From Oscillospiraceae bacterium (GTDB taxonomy: Bacteria; Bacillota; Clostridia; Oscillospirales; CAG-382), in the NCBI GenBank assembly GCA_015065165.1, contig SVQU01000012.1, positions 1-55,343 of the forward strand: a DNA stretch of 55,343 nt, written 5' to 3'. The first letter of the stretch is position 1. Every line of letters begins with the position of its first letter. The notes beneath the pieces were generated by a model. It was not told where the DNA came from, made no database searches, and worked only from the letters and a program-made list of their open reading frames with translations. The position numbers and the translations under genes were made by a program. This document shows, piece by piece, positions 1 through 8,880 of this stretch.

Positions 1-12
1 CTCTTCCGATCT
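1..12. other. Illumina adapter remnant at contig end
   Basis: The first 12 bases, CTCTTCCGATCT, are identical to the 3' end of the standard Illumina TruSeq adapter. This is almost certainly untrimmed adapter carried into the assembly and not genomic DNA. It marks the left edge as a contig end. Confidence 0.85.
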
Positions 13-77
13 TTATGATATTGGTTGCCGCCGATGGCACGGTTCGCGAGATAATAGAAAGAAAATTGTTCTTCTAA
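13..77 (+). CDS. possible 3' end of an upstream gene (partial)
   Basis: One frame is open from the contig edge to a TAA at 75-77 and ends ADGTVREIIERKLFF. That ending is loosely like the C-terminus of periplasmic solute-binding proteins, but it is too short to name. It may be chance or part of an assembly chimera, because it abuts adapter sequence. No terminator is visible between it and the promoter at 130. Confidence 0.2.
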
Positions 78-129
78 CGTGGTTTTTCAAGGACATTTAT
101 TGCAATTGTGAATTTTTTTGTAAAAACTA

Positions 130-158
130 TTGAATTTTTATGTCGAGAGATGTAAAAT
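130..158 (+). promoter_or_regulatory. sigma-A-type promoter of the BMP transporter operon
   Basis: TTGAAT at 130-135 and TAAAAT at 153-158 are separated by 17 bases. The leader of about 68 nt contains a weak hairpin near 181-206 and a GGAGG-type ribosome binding site before 233. I looked for the purine riboswitch core often found upstream of nucleobase transporters and did not see it. Confidence 0.6.
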
Positions 159-232
159 ACAAATGTATACTGCGGTGAAGTGTTACCGTAAAAAAACGGG
201 GTAAACCCCCAGAAAATTTATGGAGGAAAACC

Positions 233-1432
233 ATGAAAAAATTTATTTCGATTCTTCTTGTTGCAGTGATGGTTCTCGGTCTTGCCGCTTGCGGTGCTTC
301 TACTGATGAACCCAAGACAGACAGCAAGGCAGATTTCAAGGTTGGTGCGATTTACATTAACAGCAAAAACGACACCGCCGGCTACACCTTTGCCCATCAT
401 AACGGTATCGTTACCGCTATGAAGGCTATGGGTCTCGACGTTGACTCTCAGCTCTTTATTGTTGACGAAGTTCCCGAAGACAAAGAGCAGGTTCTTGCAG
501 CTGTAGATACCCTCGTTGGTAACGACGTTGATATCATTTTCGGTATTTCTTTTGGTTATATCGATGCTTTGGAAGAAGCTGCTAAGGAATATCCCGAGGT
601 TATCTTCTCTCACGCTACCGGCTATAAGAGCAACGACACTAACTTTAACAACTATTTCGGCCGCGCTTATCAGGCACGTTACCTCGCAGGTATCGCTGCA
701 GGTCTTAAGAGCCTTGAAACCGGCAACAATAACGTAGGCTACGTTGCTGCATACGGCACCGAATATGCCGAAACCGCTTCGGGTATCAACGGCTTCGCGC
801 TTGGCGTAATGGCTGCTAACCCCGATGCAAAAATTTACGTTAAGAAGCTTGGCGCTTGGGCAGACGAAGTTAACGAGGCTGCTTTTGCCAAGGAGCTTAT
901 CGAATCCTATAAGTGCGGTATTATTTCTCAGCACTGCGACTCTGCTCAGCCTCAGATTGCTGCTGAAAAAGCAGGCGTTTTCGGTTGTGGATACAACTCT
1001 GATATGACCACCGATGCGCCCAAGGCTCACCTTACCGCCGCAATTTGGAACTGGGACGTTTACTACGGCACCGCTATGAAGGCTGCTATGGACTGCGGTA
1101 CTGCCGATAAGTTCGTTTCTCAGATGGGCACTCCCGCTTACTACGGCGGTTTGAAGGAAAAATTCGTTGACATTTCTCCTCTCACCGAAAACTGCGCTCC
1201 CAACACCGCAAAGGCTATCGATGCAGTTCGCAAGCTCATCGTAGATGGCGAATGGGATGTATTCACCGGCGTTAAGCTTAACATCGCTGCCGACGGTACC
1301 GTTACCAAGACCGATGCGGCTCTTGTTGACAATCAGGGCAACGAAATTGTTGCTGCAGGCGGCGCTTCTGTTGCAGACGGCGTTATCACCGGCACTATGA
1401 ACTATTTCGTAGCAGGCGTTGAACTCGCATAA
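233..1432 (+). CDS. BMP-family ABC transporter substrate-binding lipoprotein
   Basis: Extracytoplasmic substrate-binding lipoprotein of the BMP/PnrA (Bmp) family, which in characterised members binds purine nucleosides for an ABC importer. The 399-residue protein starts with a lipoprotein signal peptide (hydrophobic residues 5-19, lipobox LAAC with Cys20), followed by a short linker and a periplasmic-binding-protein fold from about residue 35. The family-typical stretch NNYFGRAYQARYLAGIAAG and the following GYVAAYG segment lie near residues 141-170. A ribosome binding site (GGAGG) precedes ATG 233. It is the first gene of a four-gene transporter operon; the double ATPase and two permeases follow in the order seen in the B. 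subtilis nupNOPQ guanosine importer. Substrate specificity is inferred from the family; the sequence does not fix it. Confidence 0.9.
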   Translation: MKKFISILLVAVMVLGLAACGASTDEPKTDSKADFKVGAIYINSKNDTAGYTFAHHNGIVTAMKAMGLDVDSQLFIVDEVPEDKEQVLAAVDTLVGNDVDIIFGISFGYIDALEEAAKEYPEVIFSHATGYKSNDTNFNNYFGRAYQARYLAGIAAGLKSLETGNNNVGYVAAYGTEYAETASGINGFALGVMAANPDAKIYVKKLGAWADEVNEAAFAKELIESYKCGIISQHCDSAQPQIAAEKAGVFGCGYNSDMTTDAPKAHLTAAIWNWDVYYGTAMKAAMDCGTADKFVSQMGTPAYYGGLKEKFVDISPLTENCAPNTAKAIDAVRKLIVDGEWDVFTGVKLNIAADGTVTKTDAALVDNQGNEIVAAGGASVADGVITGTMNYFVAGVELA

Positions 1433-1445
1433 TTAAAATTTATAA

Positions 1446-1471
1446 GGGTCGGTCGGGAACCCGACCGACCC
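1446..1471 (+). repeat. perfect 12-bp intercistronic hairpin
   Basis: A 12-bp perfect stem (GGGTCGGTCGGG / CCCGACCGACCC) with a two-base AA loop lies just after the binding-protein stop. No U-tract follows, so it is more likely a 3'-end stabiliser or processing signal than a full terminator. This would allow more binding protein than membrane components. Confidence 0.75.
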
Positions 1472-1486
1472 TGTTATATTAAATTC

Positions 1487-1539
1487 ATCCAAAACGAAAA
1501 AGGATAAACATAAAATGCTTGTCGTTTTTTGTTTTGGAT
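1487..1539 (+). repeat. second long stem-loop before the ABC ATPase gene
   Basis: A 15-bp arm at 1487-1501 (ATCCAAAACGAAAAA) pairs with 1525-1539 with one mismatch around a 23-nt loop. It ends about 9 nt before the AAAGGAG ribosome binding site of the ATPase gene. Together with the hairpin at 1446 it makes an unusually structured gap inside this operon. Confidence 0.6.
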
Positions 1540-1565
1540 TCTATTGTAAAGGAGCAAAGGCTTAA

Positions 1566-3146
1566 ATGGAAAATTACGCAATAGAAATGCGCGGAATTAC
1601 AAAAACCTTTGGCGCGGTTGTTGCCAACAAGGGCATTAACCTAAACGTAAAGCAAGGCGAAATCCTTGCGCTTTTGGGCGAAAACGGTTCGGGTAAAACC
1701 ACGCTTATGAATATGCTTTCGGGTATTTATAAGCCTGACAGCGGCAGTATTTTTATCGACGGCAACGAGGTTTCTATCGATTCCCCCGAGGATTCGAAAA
1801 AGCTGGGCATAGGTATGGTGCATCAGCATTTTAAGCTTGTTGACGTTTTTTCTGCTGCGGATAATATTTGGATGGGTAAGGACAAAACCGGCTTTGCCCT
1901 TAAAAAGAGCCGTTATGCTGAAATCGAAGAAATCGCCCGTAAATTCGGCTTTGATATCGACCCCAAGAAAAAGGTTTACAATATGGCGGTTTCCGAAAAG
2001 CAAACGCTTGAAATAATCAAGGTGCTTTATTACGGCGCGAAGATTATCATTTTGGACGAGCCTACGGCGGTGCTTACAGTTCAGGAAATCGACAAGCTTT
2101 TCGGCGTATTGCGCCGTATGAAGGAAGAGGGCCACGCAATTATAATTATCACCCATAAGCTCAATGAGGTTATGGATATTTCCGACCGTGTGGCTATTCT
2201 TCGCAAGGGAGAATATATCACCACGGTTAATACCTGCGAAACAAACGAGCAGGAATTAACCGAGTGGATGGTGGGCAGAAAGATAGACCTTAACATCGAC
2301 CGTCCCGCGGTTGAAAAAACACGCCCCCTTCTTGAGGTGCGCGACCTTACCATTAATAACGACGAAGGCGCCGTTGCTATCGATAACGTTAGCTTTTATA
2401 TCCGCGGCGGTGAGATTCTCGGTGTTGCGGGGATTGCGGGTTGCGGTCAGAAGGAGCTTTGCGAGGCTATAGCAGGATTGCGTAATATCCAAAAGGGCCA
2501 AATGATTCACAAGGGCGAAAATATTGTCGGACTTTCTCCGAAAGCGATTTTGGAAAAGGGCATTTCTATGTCCTTTATTCCCGAGGATAGGTTGGGTATG
2601 GGTCTTGCGCCCTCAATGTCTATTGCGGATAATATGCTGTTGAAAAATTACCGCGAGGGCAAGGGTCCCTTTGTTGACAGAAAGCGCGGACGTGCCGATG
2701 CGATGCAGATAATAGAGGATTTGGGAGTGGTAACGCCCTCTGCCGAAACCCCTGTAAGACGTCTTTCCGGCGGTAACGTTCAAAAGGTGCTTTTGGGCAG
2801 AGAAATCAAGGCGGGGCCCAACGTGGTTATCACCGCTTATCCCGTGCGCGGGCTTGATATTAATTCGTCTTATGCAATTTACGATATACTTAACCAACAA
2901 AAATTAAACGGCGTGGGAATTCTTTTCGTGGGCGAGGATTTGGACGTTATGATGGCGCTCTGCGATAAAATTCTGGTGCTTTGCCACGGCAAGGTTATGG
3001 GTGTTGTTCACGCCCATAAAACCACTAAAGAGGAATTGGGTCTTATGATGACCGGCGCGCTTGACCTAAGCGAAAAATACGAGGACAAGCCCGCGGGCAT
3101 CGCTAAGGATTCGCTGTTTGGCGAAAATAAAGGCAAGGAGGAATAA
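1566..3146 (+). CDS. ABC transporter ATP-binding protein, duplicated (nucleoside-type)
   Basis: Cytoplasmic ATPase of the BMP-type nucleoside importer. It has two tandem ABC domains in 526 residues, the usual length for this family. Domain 1 has Walker A GENGSGKTT (38-46), a degenerate signature VSEKQ (142-146), Walker B IIILDEP (160-166) and the switch His in IITHK. Domain 2 (about 255-500) has a degenerate Walker A (GIAGCGQKE, about 289-297), a good signature LSGGNVQ (400-406) and the family's altered Walker B ending PVRGLD. One canonical and one degenerate site is normal in sugar/nucleoside ABC ATPases of this kind. The start ATG follows AAAGGAG with suitable spacing. The permease begins 3 bases after its stop, so the two are probably cotranslated. 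Confidence 0.92.
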   Translation: MENYAIEMRGITKTFGAVVANKGINLNVKQGEILALLGENGSGKTTLMNMLSGIYKPDSGSIFIDGNEVSIDSPEDSKKLGIGMVHQHFKLVDVFSAADNIWMGKDKTGFALKKSRYAEIEEIARKFGFDIDPKKKVYNMAVSEKQTLEIIKVLYYGAKIIILDEPTAVLTVQEIDKLFGVLRRMKEEGHAIIIITHKLNEVMDISDRVAILRKGEYITTVNTCETNEQELTEWMVGRKIDLNIDRPAVEKTRPLLEVRDLTINNDEGAVAIDNVSFYIRGGEILGVAGIAGCGQKELCEAIAGLRNIQKGQMIHKGENIVGLSPKAILEKGISMSFIPEDRLGMGLAPSMSIADNMLLKNYREGKGPFVDRKRGRADAMQIIEDLGVVTPSAETPVRRLSGGNVQKVLLGREIKAGPNVVITAYPVRGLDINSSYAIYDILNQQKLNGVGILFVGEDLDVMMALCDKILVLCHGKVMGVVHAHKTTKEELGLMMTGALDLSEKYEDKPAGIAKDSLFGENKGKEE

Positions 3147-3149
3147 ACA

Positions 3150-4262
3150 ATGGGAATACGTATTGTAAAAAGAGATAACTGCCCGTTGTGGAAGAAATGC
3201 TGTTTTTATCTCCTTGCGGTGGTTATTGCGCTTCTTATCGGCGCGGTTATTTTGATTGCTATCGGTGTTAACCCCATCGATTATTATTACCGTATGTTCA
3301 CAATGGGAACGGTGGGCAACAAAATTGCTTATAAAACCTTTATAAATTATCTTGAAAAATTCGTTCCCTTGGCGCTTACCTCGGTGGCGCTGTCCTTGGC
3401 GTTTAAAATGCGATTTTGGAATATCGGCGGCGAAGGTCAGTTTATCGTGGGCGCTATTGCGGCGGCAACGATTGCCTTTAAATGCGGCCCCTCGATGCCT
3501 ATGGTGTTAACGGTTATTCTTATGTGCCTTGCGGCGATGATTACGGCAGGTATTTATGGGTTAATCGTAGGGCTTTTAAAGGTGAATTTCGGTACAAACG
3601 AAACTCTTATGACGCTTATGATGAACTATATCGCCCTTTACGCGCTGTATTTTATCGGCGAAACCAAGGCAGATTGGAATTTCTTTTTAAGCGAGGATTC
3701 CTTGCGTCCCGTGTTTAAAAGCTTTTCGGATTTGGCAGGATTTGTTTCATTTCCCATAGTGGGCAAATTCCAGCTTAATATATGTGTAATTCTTACCCTG
3801 GTTGTAGGTGTGTTGATATTCGTTTATCTTAAATATACCAAACAGGGCTATGAAATCAGCGTTGTGGGTGATAGCGCGGGTACGGCGAATTATGCGGGCA
3901 TGAAGGTTAACCGTATAGTTTTGCGAACGGTTTTCTTATCTGCGGCGCTTATAGGTCTTGCCGCCGCCTTTAAGGTTGGTACGGCAGGCGTGCTTTCCAC
4001 TGCTATAACCGATGACGTGGGTTGGACGGGTATTATCGTTGCTTGGCTGGCGCAGCTTAATACGATTATGATTTTCGTGGTTTCGGCGCTTATTTGTGTG
4101 CTTCAACACGGCTCGATGGTTGCCGCAACGGTGTTCCCTCAGGTAGATTACAGCTTTGCTAATATGCTTCAGGGTGTCATTTTGTTTTTGGTGCTTGCGG
4201 CAGATTTCTACGTTCGCTTTCGTATAGTTTTTGTAAAGAAAGGGGGAAAGAACAATGGATAA
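3150..4262 (+). CDS. ABC transporter permease 1 (nucleoside-type)
   Basis: Inner-membrane channel subunit of the same importer, 370 residues, of the BPD_transp_2 family (RbsC/YufP-like). Hydrophobic segments are spread along the chain, the first at about residues 15-38. The segment FWNIGGEGQFIVGAIAAA (about 89-106) matches the conserved N[IL]G.EG motif of this family. The C-terminus is basic. AGGAGG precedes ATG 3150, and the stop overlaps the next permease start by 8 bases (4255-4262), a tight arrangement typical of heterodimeric permease pairs. Substrate assignment rests on the neighbouring BMP lipoprotein. Confidence 0.9.
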   Translation: MGIRIVKRDNCPLWKKCCFYLLAVVIALLIGAVILIAIGVNPIDYYYRMFTMGTVGNKIAYKTFINYLEKFVPLALTSVALSLAFKMRFWNIGGEGQFIVGAIAAATIAFKCGPSMPMVLTVILMCLAAMITAGIYGLIVGLLKVNFGTNETLMTLMMNYIALYALYFIGETKADWNFFLSEDSLRPVFKSFSDLAGFVSFPIVGKFQLNICVILTLVVGVLIFVYLKYTKQGYEISVVGDSAGTANYAGMKVNRIVLRTVFLSAALIGLAAAFKVGTAGVLSTAITDDVGWTGIIVAWLAQLNTIMIFVVSALICVLQHGSMVAATVFPQVDYSFANMLQGVILFLVLAADFYVRFRIVFVKKGGKNNG

Positions 4263-5253
4263 AATGGGCGTTATAACCTCCTTTATTCATAATATTATCG
4301 TTTTTAACATCCCTCTGCTTTACGGTACAGTGGGCGAAATTGTGGTTGAAAAATCAGGCAGTCTTAACCTTGGCGTCGAGGGTATAATGGCTGTGGGCGC
4401 AATATTCGGATATATCTGCGGTTGTTATGCAAACAGCCTTGCCGTGGGTATCGGTATGGCGTTTCTTATGGGCGCAATTTGCGGTTTGCTTTTTGCCGCG
4501 CTCACGGTTTCGCTTCAGGCAAACCAAAACATAACAGGTCTTACTCTTACCACGTTCGGCCTGGGCGTTTACTTCTTTGTGGGCAATGGACTTAAAGCGG
4601 CGGGCAAGCTTCCCGTTATGAGCAATTCGGAAAATATCGTAAAGGGATTTACCGATATTGAAATTCCGTTTATTTCTGATATCCCCGTTGTGGGTCGCGG
4701 TCTTTTGACACATAACCTTTTGGTTTATTTGGGAATTATTATCGCCGTTGGCGCTTGGTGGTATCTTAATCGCACCACCTTTGGATTAAGGCTTCGCGCT
4801 ATCGGTGAAAATCCCGGCGCGGCAGACTCGGTGGGAATAAACGTAAAGCGTATGAAATATTTGCACATCTGCCTGGGATGCGGTATAATGGGCATCGGCG
4901 GATATTATATGGCGCTTAATATGTCGGGCTCCTTTAACAGCAGCTGTTGGATTAACGGTTACGGTTGGATTGCGGTTGCTTTGGTTATTTTTGCAAATTG
5001 GAACCCCGCTTTGGCAATTGTGGGTACTCTTGTTTTCGGCTTTTTCAACACCCTTCGTGTTTCGGGCAGCAGCCTTGCGATGGCATTCCCCGAAGCATTG
5101 GGTTGGCTTGCCAATATCCCCACCCAGCTTTATCAGGCGCTTCCCTTTATCATTACTGCAATCGTGCTTATCGTTACGTCCATACGTAATAAACGCGGCA
5201 GCAGCGGTCTTCCCGCATCTCTCGGTCTTAACTATTTCCGCGAAGAGCGATAA
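4255..5253 (+). CDS. ABC transporter permease 2 (nucleoside-type)
   Basis: Second membrane subunit of the importer, 332 residues, same superfamily as the preceding gene and probably its heterodimer partner (YufQ-like). The motif SGSLNLGVEGIMAVGAI near residues 35-50 is the counterpart of the NIGGEG motif in permease 1. Several strongly hydrophobic segments follow, with a short charged C-terminus. It is the last gene of the operon and is followed directly by a terminator. The upstream overlap with permease 1 argues for coupled translation. Confidence 0.9.
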   Translation: MDKMGVITSFIHNIIVFNIPLLYGTVGEIVVEKSGSLNLGVEGIMAVGAIFGYICGCYANSLAVGIGMAFLMGAICGLLFAALTVSLQANQNITGLTLTTFGLGVYFFVGNGLKAAGKLPVMSNSENIVKGFTDIEIPFISDIPVVGRGLLTHNLLVYLGIIIAVGAWWYLNRTTFGLRLRAIGENPGAADSVGINVKRMKYLHICLGCGIMGIGGYYMALNMSGSFNSSCWINGYGWIAVALVIFANWNPALAIVGTLVFGFFNTLRVSGSSLAMAFPEALGWLANIPTQLYQALPFIITAIVLIVTSIRNKRGSSGLPASLGLNYFREER

Positions 5254-5256
5254 CAC

Positions 5257-5304
5257 AAAAACCCTCGAATCTCAAAAAGGTTCGGGGGTTTGATTTTTAA
5301 TTTT
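5257..5304 (+). terminator. terminator of the ABC importer operon
   Basis: AAACCCTCGAA and TTCGGGGGTTT pair around an 11-13 nt loop and are followed by a T-rich tract (GATTTTTAATTTT). Confidence 0.75.
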
Positions 5305-5361
5305 CGTTGCGGTTAGAGTGAGTTGAGCATATCCGAACCACCTAAAGGTTTTCGATTTGTA

Positions 5362-5389
5362 TTGAAAAAATCCGAACTTTTGTTATAAT
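5362..5389 (+). promoter_or_regulatory. promoter of the SNF2 helicase gene
   Basis: TTGAAA at 5362-5367 and TATAAT at 5384-5389 are 16 bases apart, and TGT directly precedes the -10 (extended -10). Transcription would begin about 40 nt before the ATG at 5436. Confidence 0.7.
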
Positions 5390-5435
5390 AAATATGTCAA
5401 CCATATAATAACTCCAATTCCGAAAGGACAGTATT

Positions 5436-7673
5436 ATGGCACGTAATATCGATTCTGCATCTGCAAAAAAGACAATAAAGGCACACAAGGAATTTCTTAA
5501 GTATATCGATGAAATTTGCCTTTGCGTGGATAAAGGCGCTTCGGAAATATCAAATTTGGCTGAGAATTTGGTTAAGCACGAGGCTGTGGAAGCACTTAAA
5601 AATATTCCTGTTGACGAATTGAACCGAGAAAAAAAGGGTTTTCGTATAAAAACCCTAAAGGATAACGGATATAATTCCATTGCCGATATCGAAAGGGCAA
5701 CGGCGTCTTCGCTTTCTAAAATCGGCGGTATAAGTCCCGAAGCCGCTATAGAGATAAAGCGCGCCGCTTCGGAAATAGCCAAGCTTTCTTCAAAAACCGC
5801 GCATCTTAAGCTTAGTGCGGATAACAAGAATTCTGCGGCAACCGCCCTTGTTTGCGCGATTTCCCAATATATCAATCTTTCGCCCGTGGCAGAAAAATGC
5901 AAAAGGCTTTCCGCAAACAAAAAAGAAATACTTTCTGCAATAAAGGAAAGCACGGCGCTTACCTCGGGGTTGAAATGGCTTTTCACCTCCAAGGCAAAAA
6001 AGGAGCAAGCCGAAAAAAGCTATGCCTATTTGTATGATCTTACGCAGGGGGATTACGGTGTAGAGGCAAATGATTGCGTAACCCAATATCAAAGCGTAAT
6101 TAAGCAATCAAAGGATATTTCCTGGGCGCACTTCACGTCGGATTCGGTTGCGTTTTTCAATGTGTTGGAGCAGGTTGCCCCCAACCTTATAGAGGTTGAT
6201 AACACGGTATACGGACTGCCCGAGGATTTGGCACTTGCCATTAAGGAGGAGCCTATTCACACCGAGGGGTTGAAATGTACTCTGAGGCACTATCAGGAAT
6301 GGGGCGTTAAATATGCCCTTCATCAAAAAAGAGTGCTTTTGGGCGATGAAATGGGTCTTGGTAAGACTGTTCAGGCAATTGCGGTTATGGTTTCGCTTAG
6401 AAATACGGGCGGACACCATTTCGTGGTGGTTTGCCCCGCCAGCGTTATTACCAACTGGTGTCGCGAAATCGAAAAAATGAGCGACCTTCCCGTTACCCGT
6501 ATTCACGGTGCCAACCGTGCCCAGGCGCTTCAATATTGGAAGGAAAACGGCGGTGTTGCCGTTACCACCTATGAGACCACCGAGCATTTTACCTTGGGCG
6601 AGAAGTTTAAATTTTCTATGCTGGTGGTGGACGAGGCGCATTATATCAAGAATCCCGATGCACAGCGCAGTAAAAACGTTAGAAATATCTGCAACCATGC
6701 CCAAAATATTCTGTTTATGACGGGTACCGCCCTTGAAAACCGAGTTTCGGAAATGGTTACCCTTATGGAGGTTTTAAGTCCCAACGTGGCAAACGGTGTT
6801 CGCGGAATGGAATTTTTGTCCTCTGCACCCGAATTCAGAGAAAAAATCGCCCCCGTTTATTATCGACGCCGCCGCGCAGACGTGCTTAAGGAATTGCCCG
6901 ACCTTATCGAAAATATCGATTGGTGCACAATAAGCGGCGAAGAAGAAAAATGCTATAACGACGCGATACTTTCGGGCAACTTTGCGGCGGCAAGAAGGGT
7001 TTCCTGGAACGTAGCGGATTTGAAAAATTCCTCCAAGGCAAACCGACTTCTTGAAATCGTGGAGGATGCAAAGGAAGAGGGCAGAAAGGTTATTGTTTTC
7101 TCCTTTTTCCTTGATACAATTGCAAAGGTTACCGCCCTTTTGGGAGATGCCTGCATGGAACCCATAAACGGCTCGGTTCCGCCTGCAAGACGTCAGGAAA
7201 TTATCGATGAATTTGATAAAGCCCCCGCGGGCTCGGTGCTTGCGGCGCAAATTCAATCGGGCGGCACGGGCTTGAACATACAAAGCGCAAGCGTTGTTGT
7301 GCTTTGCGAGCCTCAGTTTAAGCCCTCTATCGAAAATCAAGCCGTTTCCCGTGCATACCGTATGGGCCAAACCCGAAACGTGCTTGTTCACAGACTGCTT
7401 TGCGACGAAACGGTTGACGAAAGAATTTCCGAATTGCTTAAAAGCAAGCAGGAAATATTCGATGCCTTTGCAGATGAATCCGCAGTTGGCACAGAAAGCC
7501 TTGAAATTGACGAAAAAACCTTTGGCAGTATAATGGAGGAAGAAAAGAAGCGTATCGCCGAAAAAACCTCCGCCCAACCGCAAGATGCCGAAACACCTGA
7601 ACCCGAAATAAACGAAGTACAGGCGGATTCACAAGTATCCCAAACAACACAAAACACACAAGCTGATGCTTAA
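5436..7673 (+). CDS. SNF2-family DEAD/DEAH-box helicase
   Basis: Likely a DNA-dependent ATPase of the SNF2/RapA superfamily, 745 residues. Helicase motifs in order: Walker A GDEMGLGKT (303-311), DEAH (399-402), motif III TGTALEN (429-435), motif V SGGTGLN (608-614) and motif VI QAVSRAYRMGQ (635-645). The first 280 residues are helical and lack a common SNF2 accessory domain that I recognise; a stretch LSKIGGISPEAA (93-104) resembles a helix-hairpin-helix DNA-binding turn. The C-terminal 60 residues are acidic and Gln/Thr-rich. It sits alone between its own promoter and terminator, so there is no operon clue to its task. It could serve in transcription recycling, repair or defence; the sequence does not decide. 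Confidence 0.88.
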   Translation: MARNIDSASAKKTIKAHKEFLKYIDEICLCVDKGASEISNLAENLVKHEAVEALKNIPVDELNREKKGFRIKTLKDNGYNSIADIERATASSLSKIGGISPEAAIEIKRAASEIAKLSSKTAHLKLSADNKNSAATALVCAISQYINLSPVAEKCKRLSANKKEILSAIKESTALTSGLKWLFTSKAKKEQAEKSYAYLYDLTQGDYGVEANDCVTQYQSVIKQSKDISWAHFTSDSVAFFNVLEQVAPNLIEVDNTVYGLPEDLALAIKEEPIHTEGLKCTLRHYQEWGVKYALHQKRVLLGDEMGLGKTVQAIAVMVSLRNTGGHHFVVVCPASVITNWCREIEKMSDLPVTRIHGANRAQALQYWKENGGVAVTTYETTEHFTLGEKFKFSMLVVDEAHYIKNPDAQRSKNVRNICNHAQNILFMTGTALENRVSEMVTLMEVLSPNVANGVRGMEFLSSAPEFREKIAPVYYRRRRADVLKELPDLIENIDWCTISGEEEKCYNDAILSGNFAAARRVSWNVADLKNSSKANRLLEIVEDAKEEGRKVIVFSFFLDTIAKVTALLGDACMEPINGSVPPARRQEIIDEFDKAPAGSVLAAQIQSGGTGLNIQSASVVVLCEPQFKPSIENQAVSRAYRMGQTRNVLVHRLLCDETVDERISELLKSKQEIFDAFADESAVGTESLEIDEKTFGSIMEEEKKRIAEKTSAQPQDAETPEPEINEVQADSQVSQTTQNTQADA

Positions 7674-7678
7674 AACAC

Positions 7679-7712
7679 AACCCCTCGGCTGTATACCGAG
7701 GGGTTATTTTTC
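7679..7712 (+). terminator. terminator of the SNF2 helicase gene
   Basis: A 10-bp perfect stem AACCCCTCGG / CCGAGGGGTT (7679-7688, 7696-7705) is followed by ATTTTTCG. It also lies just beyond the 3' end of the convergent mnmA. Confidence 0.88.
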
Positions 7713-7776
7713 GCTTGAATTATATTTTAGAATTAACAAAAACACATTTACGAGAGGGCGATGATTGCAAATAGTT

Positions 7777-8826
7777 TCAACAAATGATTCCGCCGCCGAG
7801 AAGTGTATCGCCGTCGTAAAAGACTGCCGACTGACCGGGGGTTACGGCGCGGACGGGTTCGAAAGTTTCCACGGAAAGCATACCGTTTTCGAGAGGGGAA
7901 ACAACACAATCCACGTAAGGGGCGCGGTAACGTATACGCACCTGACAGCGGAAATCCCCCTTGGGATAATCTAATGCGGAAAAATTCGCCTCACGCAGGG
8001 TAAATCGAGTGGTAAACAAATCTTCGTTACTGCCCAAAATAATTTGGTTTTTCGCCATATCACGGGAGATAACGTAAAGAGGTTCGGTATATGCTATCCC
8101 AAGTCCCTTGCGTTGACCTATTGTATAACTGCGCTGACCGAGGTGCTTGCCCAAGGTTTTGCCGTTGGTGTGAACAAAATCCCCTTGTTCGTCGGTTTTT
8201 GGGGCAATTCTGTTTAGAAAGGCTCGATAATCGCCGTCGGGGATAAAGCATATATCCTGACTGTCCCCCTTGTGGGCAACCTCTAAACCCAAGCCCTCGG
8301 CAATTTCTCTAACCTGATTTTTGCTATATTCCCCCAAGGGTGCGTGGAATTTTGAAATCTGCTCTGCCGTAAGACTCCACAAAACATAGCTTTGGTCCTT
8401 GTTAAGGTCGGCGGCGCGAAGTATAACCCGTCTGTCTCCGCAAAGGGATGTGCGCACGTAATGGCCCGTGGCATAAACATCTGCCCCTTGGTTATAGGCA
8501 TAGTCTGCCAGCGCACCGAACTTTAAACATTTGTTACACACAACGCAGGGGTTTGGGGTTTCGCCCATTTCATAAGCATTTATAAAATCCCCGATAACTT
8601 TTTGGCGGAACAGGTCTTTAAGGTCTACCAAATGGTGAGGTACACCCATTTTTTCGCAAAGCTTTTTTGCATCCTCGGCTTCTTGGGGGTTGTAATTGGG
8701 TACAAGCTCGCTGCCGAAGGTTGTCATAGTAATGCCCTCGGTGATAAAGCACTGCTCCTTCAAAAGTGCCAAGGCAACCGCGCTGTCAACACCGCCGCTT
8801 ACTGCCACAAAGCATTTTTTGCTCAT
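7777..8826 (-). CDS. mnmA: tRNA-specific 2-thiouridylase MnmA
   Basis: Thiolates uridine 34 of Lys, Glu and Gln tRNAs in the cytoplasm, using ATP and a relayed sulfur. The 349-residue protein has the N-terminal PP-loop SGGVDS (10-15), the catalytic Cys94 in TPNPCVVCN and the second catalytic Cys193 in SQDICFI, with the C-terminal beta-barrel region after about 270. The start at 8826 was chosen over an in-frame ATG at 8934, because AAGGAGG stands 6-7 bases before it, the protein then begins exactly at the usual MSKKxxVAVSGG, and the predicted promoter lies inside the longer version. It is a single-gene unit, convergent with the helicase and divergent from a lipoprotein. Confidence 0.95.
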   Translation of the reverse strand: MSKKCFVAVSGGVDSAVALALLKEQCFITEGITMTTFGSELVPNYNPQEAEDAKKLCEKMGVPHHLVDLKDLFRQKVIGDFINAYEMGETPNPCVVCNKCLKFGALADYAYNQGADVYATGHYVRTSLCGDRRVILRAADLNKDQSYVLWSLTAEQISKFHAPLGEYSKNQVREIAEGLGLEVAHKGDSQDICFIPDGDYRAFLNRIAPKTDEQGDFVHTNGKTLGKHLGQRSYTIGQRKGLGIAYTEPLYVISRDMAKNQIILGSNEDLFTTRFTLREANFSALDYPKGDFRCQVRIRYRAPYVDCVVSPLENGMLSVETFEPVRAVTPGQSAVFYDGDTLLGGGIIC

Positions 8827-8851
8827 CTTTCCGCCTCCTTGGTTTTTTGAT

Positions 8852-8880
8852 ATTTTACCACGCTTTTGCCTTTTTCGCAA
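8852..8880 (-). promoter_or_regulatory. promoter of mnmA
   Basis: On the minus strand TTGCGA (8875-8880) and TAAAAT (8852-8857) are 17 bases apart, with TGG before the -10. It would start transcription about 20 nt before the ATG at 8826. Confidence 0.6.

Noticed and set aside
165-232. purine riboswitch before the nucleoside importer
   Set aside because: The leader lacks the conserved junction bases and loop pairs; only a weak hairpin is visible.
7294-7533. small frames inside the helicase and other large genes
   Set aside because: They are shadows in alternative frames without ribosome binding sites or conserved features.
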